In this document: positions 44,523 through 55,969 of the stretch, one piece after another | How positions within the stretch are numbered: the first letter of the stretch is position 1 | Layout: every line of letters begins with the position of its first letter | NCBI RefSeq assembly: GCF_030272615.1 | Contig: NC_081413.1 | Coordinates: 331,325,302 to 331,389,301 of the forward strand | From: Cryptomeria japonica | Lineage: Eukaryota; Streptophyta; Pinopsida; Cupressales; Cupressaceae | Reading direction: 5' to 3' | DNA length: 64,000 bases | Notes under the pieces: generated by a model | The model's database searches: none | Seen by the model: the letters and a program-made list of their open reading frames with translations, nothing else | What the model was told of the DNA's origin: nothing | Translations under genes and position numbers: made by a program

Positions 44523-45416
44523 TGTAAGGAAATTAAGTAGCAGAACAACTTCCTACACTAACCTTGAGAGGAGGATCTAATACAAAAACTATTACATACT
44601 GTTACAACAATTACAGAAACTTAACAGAAATAGACACAGTAACATGCATACCAATTTATGTGGGGAAAACCCTCTCGCTATAAAAACCCCACACTCCAAA
44701 AGCAACTCAATAAATTATTCAGCAAACAATAACATATTACAATGTACTTGCAGAGCATGCTCTTCGCAAGAGTACCACTAATCAGAGATTCAGAGGTACC
44801 TCAATCGCAATAAGACTCTTACACACAACCTATATCTAACGCACCTCCTATATAGGAGATACAATACAAGAAATTGTCAAATGGTATTACAAAGCCATGG
44901 GTGAAAACCACCCAATAATATGTAGCCGACCTTATCTCCCTTCTAGATACTCTATGACATGTTGAAACACACATCAACACGTGTCTCTCCCTTTTACAAC
45001 TCATTTATGTGTGCGGTGTATTTTATATTTCCTATTTCAGGAGTACAAACTTCCGGAGGCCATAACTTGAGAACTGTGTGTCCTATTGACGAACCATTTG
45101 AAGCATCAGAAAGCTCGAGAAGTTCTTTATTGCCTTATAAGACACTATGCCACTTATGCCCACTTTTCAAGGCATTTTGGGGACTCTAAAGTCATAAAAA
45201 CAAAATTTAAACCTTTCATTGCACCCCTTCAAAACAAAACAAAAAATTAATATCTTCAAAACTAGTTGTGATCTTAGAACATAACTTTACCGGAGTGCTT
45301 ATCTAGACAACTAGAAGCTTTAGGGATAATTTCGCACCATTTCATGCTCAAATGAAAACTTACTATAAATAGTAACCTCATGTAAATGCAAGGTTGAGAC
45401 ACCATTTTTTCCAACA
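44523..45416 (-). repeat. COP2 3' LTR
   Basis: TGTAAGGAAATT to TTTCCAACA, 894 bp. It shares its ends with the COP1 LTR but is otherwise diverged. It contains ACTTACTATAAATAGTAACC at 45358-45377, a variant of the palindrome found in the unrelated 13439-type LTRs. Confidence 0.87.
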
Positions 45417-45428
45417 TTCTCCCACTTG
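45417..45428 (-). other. COP2 polypurine tract
   Basis: CAAGTGGGAGAA on the minus strand abuts the LTR start TGTTGG. Confidence 0.8.
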
Positions 45429-45501
45429 TCAAACAACTTGCAAGAGAAAAAGGGAGTATCAACACAATAAATTAATATCTACGAGCCATGAGGCCCATAG
45501 A

Positions 45502-45837
45502 TCACGAACACCATCTGAACTTGTTTGTGCTCACAGCCTTAGTTAAAACATATACAACATTCATCAAAGTTTCTACCTTAACCAGCTTCACCCTACCATC
45601 TTCGACTGTATCTCTGATAAAATGATACTTAACATCAATAAGTTTGGTTCGGGCATGAAATATCGGGTTCTTAGCTAGGAAAATCCCACTCTGATTGTCA
45701 CAATAAAATGTCATTGTACCTTGTTTTATTCCAATATATGGATTGTGTACAAGCATAAACTTAGTTTTAATATACTTTGCTTTAGTAGTGGACAAAGCAA
45801 CCACAGCCTGTCGCTTACTCATCCAAATAAAGTAAAC
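45502..45837 (-). pseudogene. COP2 RNase H
   Basis: Reads ALSTTKAKYIKTK, then FYCDNQSGIFLAKNP, TKLIDVKYHFIRDTVEDG and VLTKAVSTNKFRWC. The EAEYMA-type catalytic segment is altered (KAKYIKT) and the following residues are partly deleted relative to COP1. Non-functional. Confidence 0.87.
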
Positions 45838-47341
45838 ACATAAGCACTGGTGGATCTTCTACTATCAATATCACCTGCCCAGTCTGAATCCACATAACCA
45901 TGTATATCAAGGGAAGTAATGTCTCCAACCAAATTACCATGATAACATAAAGAATTCTCTGAGGTGCCCTTCAAATATCTGAAGACTCTTTTGATTGCAT
46001 CCCAATGAACTCTCCTAGGATTAGACATATATCTACAAAGAACTCCCACTGCTTGGGCAATGTCTAGTATGGTACAGACCATAACATACATCAAACTTCC
46101 AAGTGCACTCTGGTAAGGTACTTTTCTCACGTCTTCCATCTTTGATGGGGATGTAAGACAATCTGAAGCAGATAATTTCATTCCAATTGCAAAAGGAACA
46201 CATAATGGTCTACAATCTTGCATGTTTAACCTTTGCAATATTGAATTCACATACTTACTCTAGCCTACCATAACTTTCTATTCACTCTATCTCTTCTAAT
46301 TTCCATCCCAATAATGTGTTGCGTTGCACCAAGATCTTTCATTTCAAATTTAGCAATGAGTTGAGACTTTAGTTCTGAAATCATACCTTTCCCTTTACCA
46401 ATGAATAACATATCATCAACATACAATGCAATGTACAGGAAATGATCACCATCATATTTATAATAAACACAGTGATCTAATTTAGAACGTTCAATCCCAA
46501 ACTCAACACATATGTATCAAATTTTTGGTACCACATCCTAGGACTATGTTTGAGGCCATACAAAGATTTCTTTAATTTATAAACCAAACTACTTTTACCT
46601 TTCACCACAAAGTGTTTTGGTTGTGTCAGATAAATATCCTCCTCCAAATCACCATGAAGGAAAGTAGTTTTCACATCCATTTGCTCAACCTCTAAATTAT
46701 AAGTAGTAGCAATAGAAAGCAAAAATCTAATGGATGTCATTTTTGCAACAAGAGAAAATATCTCACCATAATCAACACCCTCAACCTGAGAGTAGCCTTT
46801 TGCAACCAACCTTTCTTTATACTTCTCAATGCTTCCATTTGAACCAATCTTTTTTTTTGAACACCCATTTGCAACAAATAGGCTTTCATCCTTCAGACAA
46901 TGGTACAAGAACCCATGTATTATTCTTTTTCAAAGCTATCATTTTCTCCTCCATATCAATCTTCCAAGATTTTGCATTATTCATACCTAATGCCTCTTCT
47001 ATAGATCTAGGTTCATCCATATTAGTATTCAAAGAAAAAATACATCTCCAATCATCAAGTGAATATGTTTCAGGTGGTTGTCTATGTCTTGTAGACCTTT
47101 GAACAAGATGAGTTGGAGGTTCTTCCTCCTCTTTTGAATATTCAAAGCTAGATGATCTCTCCTCAACTTCTTGCCTCTCAAGTGGTCTCAATTCAACTCT
47201 TTCAGGCGTAGAAGGGAATTGAATCACATCTTTTTGTTTAGTCTATTCTAGTTGCAATGTAATAGAAGGAGACTCAATTTCTCTAAAAATAACATTTCTG
47301 CTATGAATTACCTTTTGTGCAAGAGGGTCCCAAAGCTTGTA
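45838..47341 (-). pseudogene. COP2 reverse transcriptase, frameshifted
   Basis: Pieces from 47227 down to 45819. The first is a linker and RT N-terminus (PRSIEEALGMNNAKSWKIDM). Next come YKERLVAKGYSQVEGVDYG and EQMDVKTTFLHGDLEEDIYL, then LKKSLYGLKHSPRMWYQKFD. YVDDM lies at 46408-46422 in a stretch without a long frame, and RT end segments follow with VGVLCRYMSNPRRVHWDA and DSDWAGDIDSRRSTSAYVF. At least three frame changes. Confidence 0.9.
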
Positions 47342-48407
47342 TCATTTCACACCATGATTGTAACCGGTGAAGATACATTTCACAGCCTTTCTCTCCAACA
47401 TTGTTCGCTTCTCCTTTGGCACATGTGCATATGCCTTGCAACCAAAAACTCTAAGATGTCTCAATGAAGGCTCTCGACCTGACCATGCTTCCATAGGCAT
47501 TTTATCAACAAGAGCTGATGTAGGAGACCTGTTAATCAAGTAGCAAGCAGTAGCAACAACTTCAGCCCAAAACTTTTGTTCTAGACCAGCACCACTCAGC
47601 ATACTCATACCCTTCTCCATCAGTGTCATGTTCATTCTTTCTACAACTCCATTTTGTTGTGGAGAATACAGAGTTGTCTTTTGTCTGTTAATACCACAGT
47701 CTTTACAAAATCTATCAATTAGAGTAAAATTCACCACCATTATCAGTCCTCAAACATTTTATTTTCTTTCCAGATTGCAATTCAACCATTTCTTTAAATT
47801 CTTTAAATCGAGTGAAAACTTTAGATTTACTCTTTAGAAAGTATACCCATGTCCTACTAAAATCATCAATAAATGAAACATAATATGTGGATTTTCTGAG
47901 GGAAGGAACATCTACAAAACCAAACACATCGGAATGAATGAGATCCAAAACACCACAAGATTTATGAGAACTCCAGTAAAACTGAATGCGGTTTTGTTTT
48001 TCATAAATGCAATGCTCACAGAAATCAAAGTCAACATTACAATCATTCAAACCTTCAACAAGGTTTTTATTATTCAAGGTCCTTAGAACCTTTTCTCTAA
48101 TGTGGCCAAGTCTTTGGCCATGCCATAACATAGTCTTCTTTGCAGGTATTTTTTCTTCATAAGAAAGAGCACCCTTAGGTACCCAAAATCCATGTCCATC
48201 CGCTGAGGGCGAAACACTCAGATCTTTCGATGAAGTATCCATAGATTTACTTTTTACAAAAGTGTTATTACACTCAACAGTGTATGCTTCTAGCTTATAC
48301 AAAGTGTTAAAACTGACACATGTAGAAATCGCCATAGCACCCTTGATCATCTTACATACTGCATCAGAAAAGACTACCTGCACACTTGCATCTATCAGTT
48401 TTCTCAC
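47342..48407 (-). pseudogene. COP2 integrase, frameshifted
   Basis: Zinc region: LWHGQRLGHIREKVL with FDFCEHCIYEKQN, where both Cys are kept. Catalytic core: LIHSDVFGFVDVPS (Asp1), CLRTDNGGEFYSN (Asp2) in the first frame. After a one-base shift near 47740, YSPQQNGVVERMNMTLME gives the Glu. LRHLRVFGCKAYAHVPKEKR follows; COP1 is cut by its solo LTR just at the neighbouring MPMEAW segment. Confidence 0.9.
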
Positions 48408-48680
48408 AGATAATTTTTTTTATTTTAATCCAGGGATATGCAACACACCGCTAATCCATTTTATTATACCATCAAGAAACCCAATCCTAACTTTACCTCG
48501 ACCAACAATATCTAAATGTGAATCATCACCCAAGTACACTTTAGCTCCATTAAATTCTTCATATTCAGAAAACCATTCTTTATTGGAAGTCATATGAAAA
48601 GATGCACCTGAGTCAATTAACCATGCATCATTACATGCATGAGTAGCCAAAGTTGCAATGAATGCATCACCATCTTCCTT
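48408..48680 (-). pseudogene. COP2 aspartic protease
   Basis: WLIDSGASFHMTSNKEWFSE keeps the DSG catalytic triad, followed by VYLGDDSHLDIVGRGKVRI and VLHIPGLK. The short frame 48650-48420 is intact but is separated from gag and integrase by frame changes. Confidence 0.87.
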
Positions 48681-49010
48681 CTCAGACTCAGAATCATAAT
48701 CAAACTTCTTTTTTCTTTTTTTTTTCTTCTTTGCAGTCTTTTGAATGTGACCCCGTTTACCGCAATTCCAGCATATGACTTTGGACTTTCCAGGTGATTT
48801 GGATCTCCCTTTGGATTTGGACTTCTTGCGTTTCTCATTCTTCTTGCCTTTTTCCTAAGGTCTTCCACAAAAAATTAGGGCTTCCTTTGAACTGATGGAT
48901 ACCTTCATTTGCATCTATTTACCAAGTAGGGCACCCACCACATCTTCAGACATCAAAAAAATAGAAGTACTACCGATAGCCATAACAAGAAGATCCCACG
49001 AATCAGGCAA
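48681..49010 (-). pseudogene. COP2 Gag C-terminal part with zinc knuckle
   Basis: On the minus strand near 48735-48785 the knuckle reads CWNCGKRGHIQK and then shifts frame just before the expected final Cys (a one-base loss would restore KDC). A Lys-rich tail follows. Upstream, up to 49010, Gag segments like EDVVGALLGKQMQMK remain. The Gag N-terminus is lost. Confidence 0.8.
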
Positions 49011-49037
49011 AGTGATGCTTTGCAAAATGGAAGGATT
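49011..49037. other. Junction between truncated COP2 and the next LTR
   Basis: A 27-base stretch between the end of COP2 homology and the LTR start at 49038. It gives no target duplication. Confidence 0.4.
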
Positions 49038-50470
49038 TGTTAGGATAACCAAACACAAACAAAAAATAAGAAAACCAATTGTTAGTGTTAGAAATCACAA
49101 GCAAAACATTTTCCTATGTAAGCATATCAAGAAAGACACTACAAAATAGATAGAAAGCTCAATAAATCTAAGAAATGCTACTAAACACCTCCAAATTCTC
49201 TCTACCATGTTGGTAGCTTCTCCTTCCTTGTTCCTCTCCTCTCCAAGTTCCCAATAAGTGTAGCTCTCAGTAGCTTTTTGCACTATGGATGCCTTATGGA
49301 GGTTCAAGATTGAATATGATTAATCTATGCTATGCAGGTGTAAGCAAACTAGTTATGATATGCTATGAAATGAACTAAGATTTCTTTTAATCCAAAATGA
49401 CAATATATTAGTGATTTATGCTAAATGCTCTTCTCTAAAATTGGCTATAAGTTAAATGCATACAAGTTTTCAGGATCTAGATTATGAAGAAATGGGCTCT
49501 ATTTATAGGAAAAATGGAGCAATGGATGGTTGAGATTGAGTAATCTCAACAAGGGTCAGGATTGAATGGTTTAAGATCCATGTGAGGATTTTCAACCCAA
49601 TCTCAGGATGACAAGTGTCAACATGAGATGGGTTGAGAGGAGAGGGGAGAAGCATTAAATACTTGACATGACCTGAGGGTTAACTTGGGAGGTAAGGTTG
49701 AGGTTGAGTTGAATGGATAAATTCATTATTCAAAGAATAATGCTTTTATCCAATGGATAAAATCTTGTGCAAGAGTTAGTGAGGATAACCATGGTCAAAA
49801 CAATAAATGCTTGAGGAGACACATGGGTTACATGAGGGTTGAGTTAGGGGTCAAGGTCCCTAACCATGTGGGTGAGTTAAGTTAACCATTAATGGTCATG
49901 TAAGAGCCATAAGTGGTTTGGAAGACTTTAGAGGTTAGCTTGTTGGACACATAAAGCATTAAATGTTTTTCAAAGACTTTGGAGTCTTTGAGAAGTGACT
50001 CCAAGTTGCTTAGGAATGTGACAATGATTAGGGGATGGATTAGGCTAATTAGGAAGCGGTTAGAAGAATCTAGAAGGGGATTAGGATTTGCAAGTGGGTT
50101 TGGTGGGTGAGGGAAAATAGGATTTTTATTAAAATAAAATTCATTTATTTCAACAAATAGGTGCAAGTTGCATTTTTAGGAGAATGCAAGTGGGTTTGGG
50201 ATTTAATGATTTAAATAAATGTTTTATTTAATTTATTTAAAAGAGGAAAGGGGATTTAAATGAAATAAATAAGATTTATTCATTTAATTGATTGTGAATT
50301 TAGTTTAATGAATTAATTAAAATAAATTGGATAATTTATTTAATTAATAGGAGAATGTTTGAAGATGAATTAATTAAATATTAATTTAATTAACTGATGG
50401 CTAGTGGATTTTTAATCAAATAAATAACAAATATTCATTTAATTAAATTGGACAGATTTATGTGACTACA
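49038..50470 (-). repeat. LTR in minus orientation, element unknown
   Basis: TGTTAGGATAACC at 49038 and GTGACTACA ending at 50470 give canonical TG..CA ends. On the minus strand the LTR starts TGTAGTCACATAAATC and is preceded by a purine-rich tract (50471-50483). A promoter-like CCTATAAATAGAGCCC lies at about 49495-49510 (minus), leaving about 450 bp for R-U5. A solo LTR is unlikely because the flanks (GGATT, TTTGC) do not match. The second LTR and PBS were not found in the window. Confidence 0.65.
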
Positions 50471-50483
50471 TTTGCCCCTCTTT
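50471..50483 (-). other. Putative polypurine tract of the minus-strand LTR
   Basis: The minus strand reads AAAGAGGGGCAAA directly before the LTR start TGTAGTC. This marks the interior of the element as lying to the right. Confidence 0.55.
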
Positions 50484-51571
50484 GAGACGGTGTGGTTTAT
50501 TGTGTTGTTTCAAAGAAAGAAAAAAATAGGTGTGAAGAAATATGCCCCATAAAATGTTAATTTAATGGATGGTATGCCCCCTTGAGAGATGGGTCGGAAA
50601 TTTCAAAAAATCGGGCGATCTCTCGAAAAAGAATGAAAATTGGCAGGGTGGTAGAAGAGAAGAATTTAGCAATACTGGTGAAAAAATAGAAGAAATCGGA
50701 GATAAAATGGAGAAATGGGAGGCTCGGGAAGTTCACGGGGACCACAGCGGTGAGCGGGGTAAAATTAGGGTTACGGCGAAGGGTATATATGAGGGGAAAG
50801 GGGTGAAAACAGGTTCATTTGCATTCATCTCCATAGTGATTTATGAGCTCTGATAGTGACCTTTTTGAAAGAGCAAGCAACAGTCAAGATGTCGGTACCG
50901 ATAGCAGATCATTAGCTAGAGTGAGTTCGTCGATTCCAACGGCCAGATGACTATGGACCAGCAGTATGTAAATTGGAAATTTTAATTTTCATGCATTTTT
51001 TATATGTTTTTTAGCTTGCCCAAGTTGAGTCAAAACAATAGCGCTAAAACTGTGTTTTGGCGTTGTTGTCAGTTTAATCAACGCTTTTGTGCCACTATAG
51101 CACTTTTGCATAGTGGTTTTAGCGCGTTTGAAAAGTGTAGCACTATTGCATATTTGATCTAGCGCATTTGTAGGTTTAGCACTATTGAGCACTGTGTGTA
51201 GTGCAATTGTTTTGATATAGCACTTTTGCATAGTTGTTGTAGCGTTATTGTTTGTTTAGCGCGATTGTCAGCATATTAGTGCTATTGCTTGCAGAGTAGC
51301 GATATTGTTAGGAAAATAGATGCTCCAGTGTTTTGAAAAGTATCTCCTGATGCCAATGATGGATGGATGGAGAGGTGAGTTGTTATGAACCATAGCAGCC
51401 CTGTTGAGACTTAGGCCATTAGGATAAATGCCTGTTGTAGTCTAGGTGTGCCATGATTGCTTACATGATGAGACCCGAAGATACTTGATCAAAGTATTTG
51501 TTGATAGTCTAGGTCTAAACTTAAGAAAGTTTAAAACAAAACAACTGATGATGATGGTCGATGCATGTGTG
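50484..51571 (+). promoter_or_regulatory. Putative promoter and 5' leader of the mobile-domain gene
   Basis: GGGTATATATGAGGGG (TATATAT at 50784-50790) lies in a locally GC-richer stretch that resembles a plant core promoter. Short leader sequence follows, with ATGs at 50890 and 50947 that give only brief frames. The gene frame opens after GTGTGTAG at 51574, which could be a splice acceptor, so 50960-51570 may be intronic. That part holds the TAGCRCTATTG repeats. The splice assignments are inference. Confidence 0.4.
50990..51310. repeat. Degenerate short repeats based on TAGCGC/TAGCACTATTGC
   Basis: About ten irregular copies of TAGC(A/G)C(T)ATTG or TAGCACTTTTGCATAG spaced roughly 20-35 bases (for example near 51040, 51098, 51119, 51148, 51178, 51217 and 51258). 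There is no fixed period. The unit reads as a partial palindrome around AGCGCT. Confidence 0.6.
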
Positions 51572-53035
51572 TAGGAGGAGCTTCATGTCTTACAGATGCG
51601 GGAGAGGCATCCAGCCACACACGTGTTGTGTGATCGATTGATAGAGGCTGAGGTTGATTGCATTGCAACGACAGGCATGTACGATGTTATGTATATGCCT
51701 GTGATTTAGACGAATCACGGTTTGATTACAACATTGGCAGAGCAGTGGCACAGTGAGACGTGTACATTTCACTTAGCACAGGGGGAGATGACAGTTACAC
51801 TAGAGGATGTGTGGTGTATCCTTCACATTCCTATTCAAGGAGAGTTGGTGTCATATGATCGAGCTTTGGGGACAACAGCAGTGCAAAGATTTTTTGATGA
51901 GGATGTATTTATTCACGATGGCTCCATAGCATGGGAGGATATAGTTATTTTGTATGAGCTACTATTGGTTGTTTTATCAGGTATTGTTGGGGGACTGCTA
52001 TGCCCAGATCGACGATCGCATGGACTGGCCGTTGGTTGGGGCCAAGTTATAGAGTAGATGATGACTGAGGGGACCCGCTTTGCATGGGGGTTGTGCATTC
52101 TGTCACACTTATATCGGGAGCTGCATGAGGTAGTATACCGAGAGGTGAGCTCACTGGGAGTGGGGATCACTCTTCTTCATATCTAGGCATGGGAGCACTT
52201 ACTCGTGACCCGACCAGTGAGTCAGAGATTTAGGGCAGTGGACCAGCCCTATGTATATATGTATGGCGGTATGATGAGTCAGCCCCACCTGGGGAAGTTA
52301 GAGTGGTGGTAGCGGGCACTTGACGATTTAGATTCAGTGATCTGGAGGCTGTATATTGAGTGTGAGCCCTGGGAGGATGATGCAGAGGCCTTGTCGTATG
52401 TGTTTATGACACGATACCTCATTGGTAGGACAACCTACAATATGGAGAGACAGGTACCTGGGAGAGTGCTGAGACAGTTTGGACTGAGGCAGGGGTTGCC
52501 GAGTGGGTCAGGAGAGTATGCACGAGTGGTACGAGAGAGGTTCTTGTGGGGGCCAGTATTACCCTATGATCAGGCTTTGGTAGAGTTTCAGACTCTACAA
52601 GGGAGACCATGGAAGATGAGGTCGGGGATGGTAGATGCAGGGGTTACTGATGAGTATACACAGTATATTACGACACATCTGATTCCACGAATATCATATC
52701 CAACAAAGCCTATTCCATCCTTTGAGGAGGAGAGGAGATAGAGACAAAGGAGGAGAGGAGGTCATGGAGTGGTAGTTAGTGGACAAGGGAGAGGGGATGG
52801 AGGTGGTGGCAATGGAGGAGGAGGTGATGGAGGAGGTGGAGGAGGGGGTGGTGGATTCGAAGGTGGAGGTGGGGGTGGTGGACGGTTACAGCGGAGAGGG
52901 AGAGGTGGTCAACCATTGCGGCTATCACAGAGACCTTTGATGCAGGGAGGCATGAGATTAGGTGGCAGGGATGCGGGGGAGGGAGAGGCACCTATGGATA
53001 CAGGGGAGGGAGCCACTGGAGTGAGGGAGCACTTC
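51572..53035 (+). pseudogene. Plant mobile domain (MAIN-like) gene with five in-frame TAG stops
   Basis: The plant mobile domain (PF10536) occurs in MAIN/MAIL nuclear proteins and in plant transposons. One frame runs the whole length. ITTLAEQWHSETCTFHLAQG and EMTVTLEDVWCILHIPIQG are the domain's hallmark N-terminal segments. The middle contains WGLCILSHLYRELHEV, a shared LLHI-stop-AWEHLL segment and RFLWGPVLPYDQALVEF. The C-terminal tail is RGG/Gly-rich (52790-52900). Stops are at 51707, 52055, 52184, 52310 and 52739, all TAG and with no frameshift between them. Each is one transition from CAG or TGG. The tail is cut at 53036 by the gag fragment of another element. It runs opposite to the LTR at 49038. 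Confidence 0.8.
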
Positions 53036-53739
53036 TGTACGGTTTGTGGGCACAACAAGCTCATCTCTTCCTGGATGTTCCATCTTAACCCATTCAAATA
53101 CCTTGCCACTTTGATACTCTCATCCTCTACTACTCTGGATCTCATGCACAGTTTATGAAACTCTTCAATGTAGCTACTGACATCTAGGTCTTTTTGTCTC
53201 AAGTTTTGTCTTTTCTTGTGAAGTTGTATCTCATAGTCTTCAAGTAGGTAGGTCTCTTTGATTTTGGCTACCATTGCTTTCCAGGTGGCTAGTGGTTTCT
53301 TACCTTCTTTCACCCTTTCCTCTTGGATGAATTTCCACCATGTTAAGGCTGCCCCTCTCAGCCTAGATTTTTCCACCTTGACCTTTTGTGCTTCAGTCAC
53401 TCCATCACACTCAAAATGGTTTTCTAACCCTTCAATCCACTCTATGAGAGCATCTGGATCCATCTTCCCACTGAAAAGAGCCACTCCTTCTAAGGTCTTA
53501 CCACTCATAGCTCTCAAGGCTTTCAAGAATGGTTCTTGCTCAATGACAGGGTCGGGCATGGGGACTTCATCCTCTATTGCCATCATTTTACCCTGATCTC
53601 CAACCTTATCCTGGACTTCTTCAGTTTTGACTACTACTTCAGCTAGTTTCATTGCTAGTTGGTCTAATCTCTCTCCGAGTGCCCTATTTTCCTCTTCTTG
53701 GTCCTCAACCTTCTTAGCCAATTCTGCATTGGTCACCAT
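53036..53739 (-). pseudogene. CHB left partial Gag
   Basis: The N-terminal 235 codons of Gag from MVTNAELAKKVEDQEEENRA (53739), a coiled-coil start, through FSGKMDPDALIEWIEGLENH and AALTWWKFIQEERV to QEEMSLLCPQTV. It has no internal stop, unlike the right copy. At 53036 it is fused to the mobile-domain gene; the open frame continuing to 52909 is accidental. The right copy continues normally past this point. Confidence 0.9.
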
Positions 53740-53775
53740 GTCTGCCTAATGTGTCTTTCTCCTGAATCTTTTGTT

Positions 53776-53788
53776 GGCTCTGATACCA
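53776..53788 (-). other. CHB PBS, left copy
   Basis: GGCTCTGATACCA on plus, an exact reverse complement of the initiator-Met type PBS. Confidence 0.9.
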
Positions 53789-53798
53789 CTAGGGAGCT

Positions 53799-55938
53799 TG
53801 ATAGGTAAACACTCACACAACTAGTTTGCTCAATAGGATCAATTTATTGACCAAAGACTTGTAGAGTCTGTTGTGTATGACTACTCGATCTGTCTTGTTG
53901 TTGCAATGCCAAGTACTCCATGGTTTGCTTGCCTAACGAACTCCCTTTTTGGTGATGACTCTTGCCCATGCACAAATCTACTCAAACTACTTAATCCTTC
54001 CAACTACACTTTCTCATGCTTCAGTCTTGGGGCCTTCAACCTTAGGTTTCAGAGTGTACTAGCGGTCTTCCACATGTAAAAGTAGGGGCAATGAGGTACT
54101 ACTCACCTTTGGATGCTCATAAACTTGTTTTGAGGTCTATAACCCTTAACTTGCTCAAATTCCTTAACAAGGCTCACCTACCCCCAAATGAGGCTGCACA
54201 CTGTCTAGGAGTCCCAAGTACACTTGTTGGAATGTTTGGAATTTTTTCATTATGGTTCATAAGCCCCAAGTTTCATTTTCCCATCGGGTTCATGCATTCT
54301 ACAAAAAACTGTCATTTTTTTGTGTGTTATGCAGTAGGGCTACTAGCCCGTGGAGGCCTAATTGGCTCCTTTTTCCTCACCTAGCCCAATGATGGGAATT
54401 TAAACAAAGAAACTTGTTTTGGATGGTGTTTATGAGGTCTACGCTTGAATATTTTCAAGGATTAACCCACGGTTTTTGCAGATTTAGGATTGTCCACCTT
54501 TTGTGGCATATTTGGAGGGTTTGGAGTAAGTAATTTGGAAAGTCACTCTAACACTACTCTTCAAGCCTCCTCAATGGCTTAGGACCTCTTCCCCATCCAA
54601 GGAACCTTCCTTTGTTTATTCCCTACAATCAAAATGTCAAACACTTGGCAAGCAAGTGGGAAAACAGTAAATTGCCCTGTCACTGTCCTTTTTCTGCCTT
54701 TTACCAGTCAGCAACATTTGGTCTTTGGAACCTACAAGAATGAGGAGTTTGGAAAATGGAAAGGTACCTCAATGAGGTCTTAAAACATATACACTCCACC
54801 TATTACATTTCCTTCAAGATACAAGGCAGGGATAACGCTTTTAGAAGCATCCCAATGAGCATTTTACAAATTACCATTCACAAAACAGTGAGCATACTGT
54901 TTGTTTACAAAATAGGAATGTTTGACAAAAAAAGCTTAATACAACAAACCAAGGTGATGATAAACACTTTGGACCATACTTCCATAACACTACCTCATTG
55001 ATTAGTTCATTCCAAATTGCTTTTGGATGACAATCTTAAGTTTTAACCATGAACTAGCCTAGTTTCTCCAACTTGCCTAGTTCACACTCAAATGCATCTT
55101 CAAACCACTTTTCTGGCACAAAAAGAAAGGAATGTACATTATATACACATGGATCAACTTGGAAGAATCCATTGGAGGGATCGCAGACCTGGATCAACCA
55201 AGTTGACACATTTTACAACTCCAAACCCCTGGCAGGGCAGTAGATTCCCAGTTTACAATTATTTTTGTATTACCACCTTGAAAATGAAAAACCAATGAAA
55301 CAATTAAATGAGAAGCCTTATTAAATCAACATCTCAACTTCCAAGAAGGTACAGTATGGATTTGTACAACTACAGTACAGACTGCCCTTCAAAAGGAAAG
55401 AAAAATAGTCATAAAAGCCAAAAAAAACTTTATTTCTATTAAGTTTCACTTGTAAGTACAATCACCAACCCTTTCCAAGGCAAATGGATTCCTTATATAG
55501 TTTCTCCAATTGGTTTTCATGCCCTTGTATGGACATGAGGCTTCAATAACTTCATTTTTCAAGAAAATGACAATTTTGACAACTTTCTTAAGCCAAATGA
55601 TAACTTTTCTTGCTCACAAAGACATTTTTGACAACCTAGCCTTATAAACTTGCCTAAACAACTTAGACATTCTTAAAAACACTAAACAAACATTTTTCAA
55701 TGCTCTTGAAGACATTAAGAGACCTTTTTGGCAATTTTTCACATTTTTGCCAAAAATTGTCAACTCAAGGCCTAAAAGGCAAAACTTGATCTCTAGAGCC
55801 CAAAATGAGATCAAAACCACTAAACATGACCCAAAACAACCTAAAACAACATAATAAACCTAACACAAGACTTTACAAACATAAAAGCATAAAATACCCA
55901 AAAATGGGAGTTTTACTCAACTAGGTGCTCTTGCACCA
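53799..55938 (-). repeat. CHB left LTR
   Basis: TGATAGGTAAACAC to CTTGCACCA, 2140 bp. It serves as the 3' LTR for the interior to its right (polypurine tract adjacent) and as the 5' LTR for the partial gag on its left (PBS adjacent). Confidence 0.92.
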
Positions 55939-55955
55939 TACTCCCCCAAAAACAA
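55939..55955 (-). other. CHB polypurine tract
   Basis: The minus strand reads TTGTTTTTGGGGGAGTA directly before the LTR start TGGTGCAAG. Confidence 0.85.
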
Positions 55956-55969
55956 AGAAGTCATGTGAC

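Larger units (their letters stand above)
44523..49010 (-). mobile_element. COP2: copia element, minus strand, truncated in gag
   Basis: The 3' LTR (44523-45416), polypurine tract, RNase H, RT, integrase, protease and the C-terminal part of gag are present on the minus strand and closely parallel COP1. At about 49010, after the CCACGAATCAGGCAAA stretch that COP1 shares, homology ends abruptly, so the rest of gag, the PBS and the 5' LTR are missing. An LTR of a different element begins 28 bases further on, at 49038. No target duplication can be paired. Confidence 0.9.

Noticed and set aside
52909-53035. Gag extension of about 42 residues on the minus strand
   Set aside because: It is read-through into the mobile-domain gene after a truncation point; the right Gag copy shows the true continuation.
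54091-54384. A plus frame of 97 codons repeated at 60901-61200
   Set aside because: It is duplicated only because the two CHB LTRs are duplicated, is antisense to the element and has no recognisable domain.
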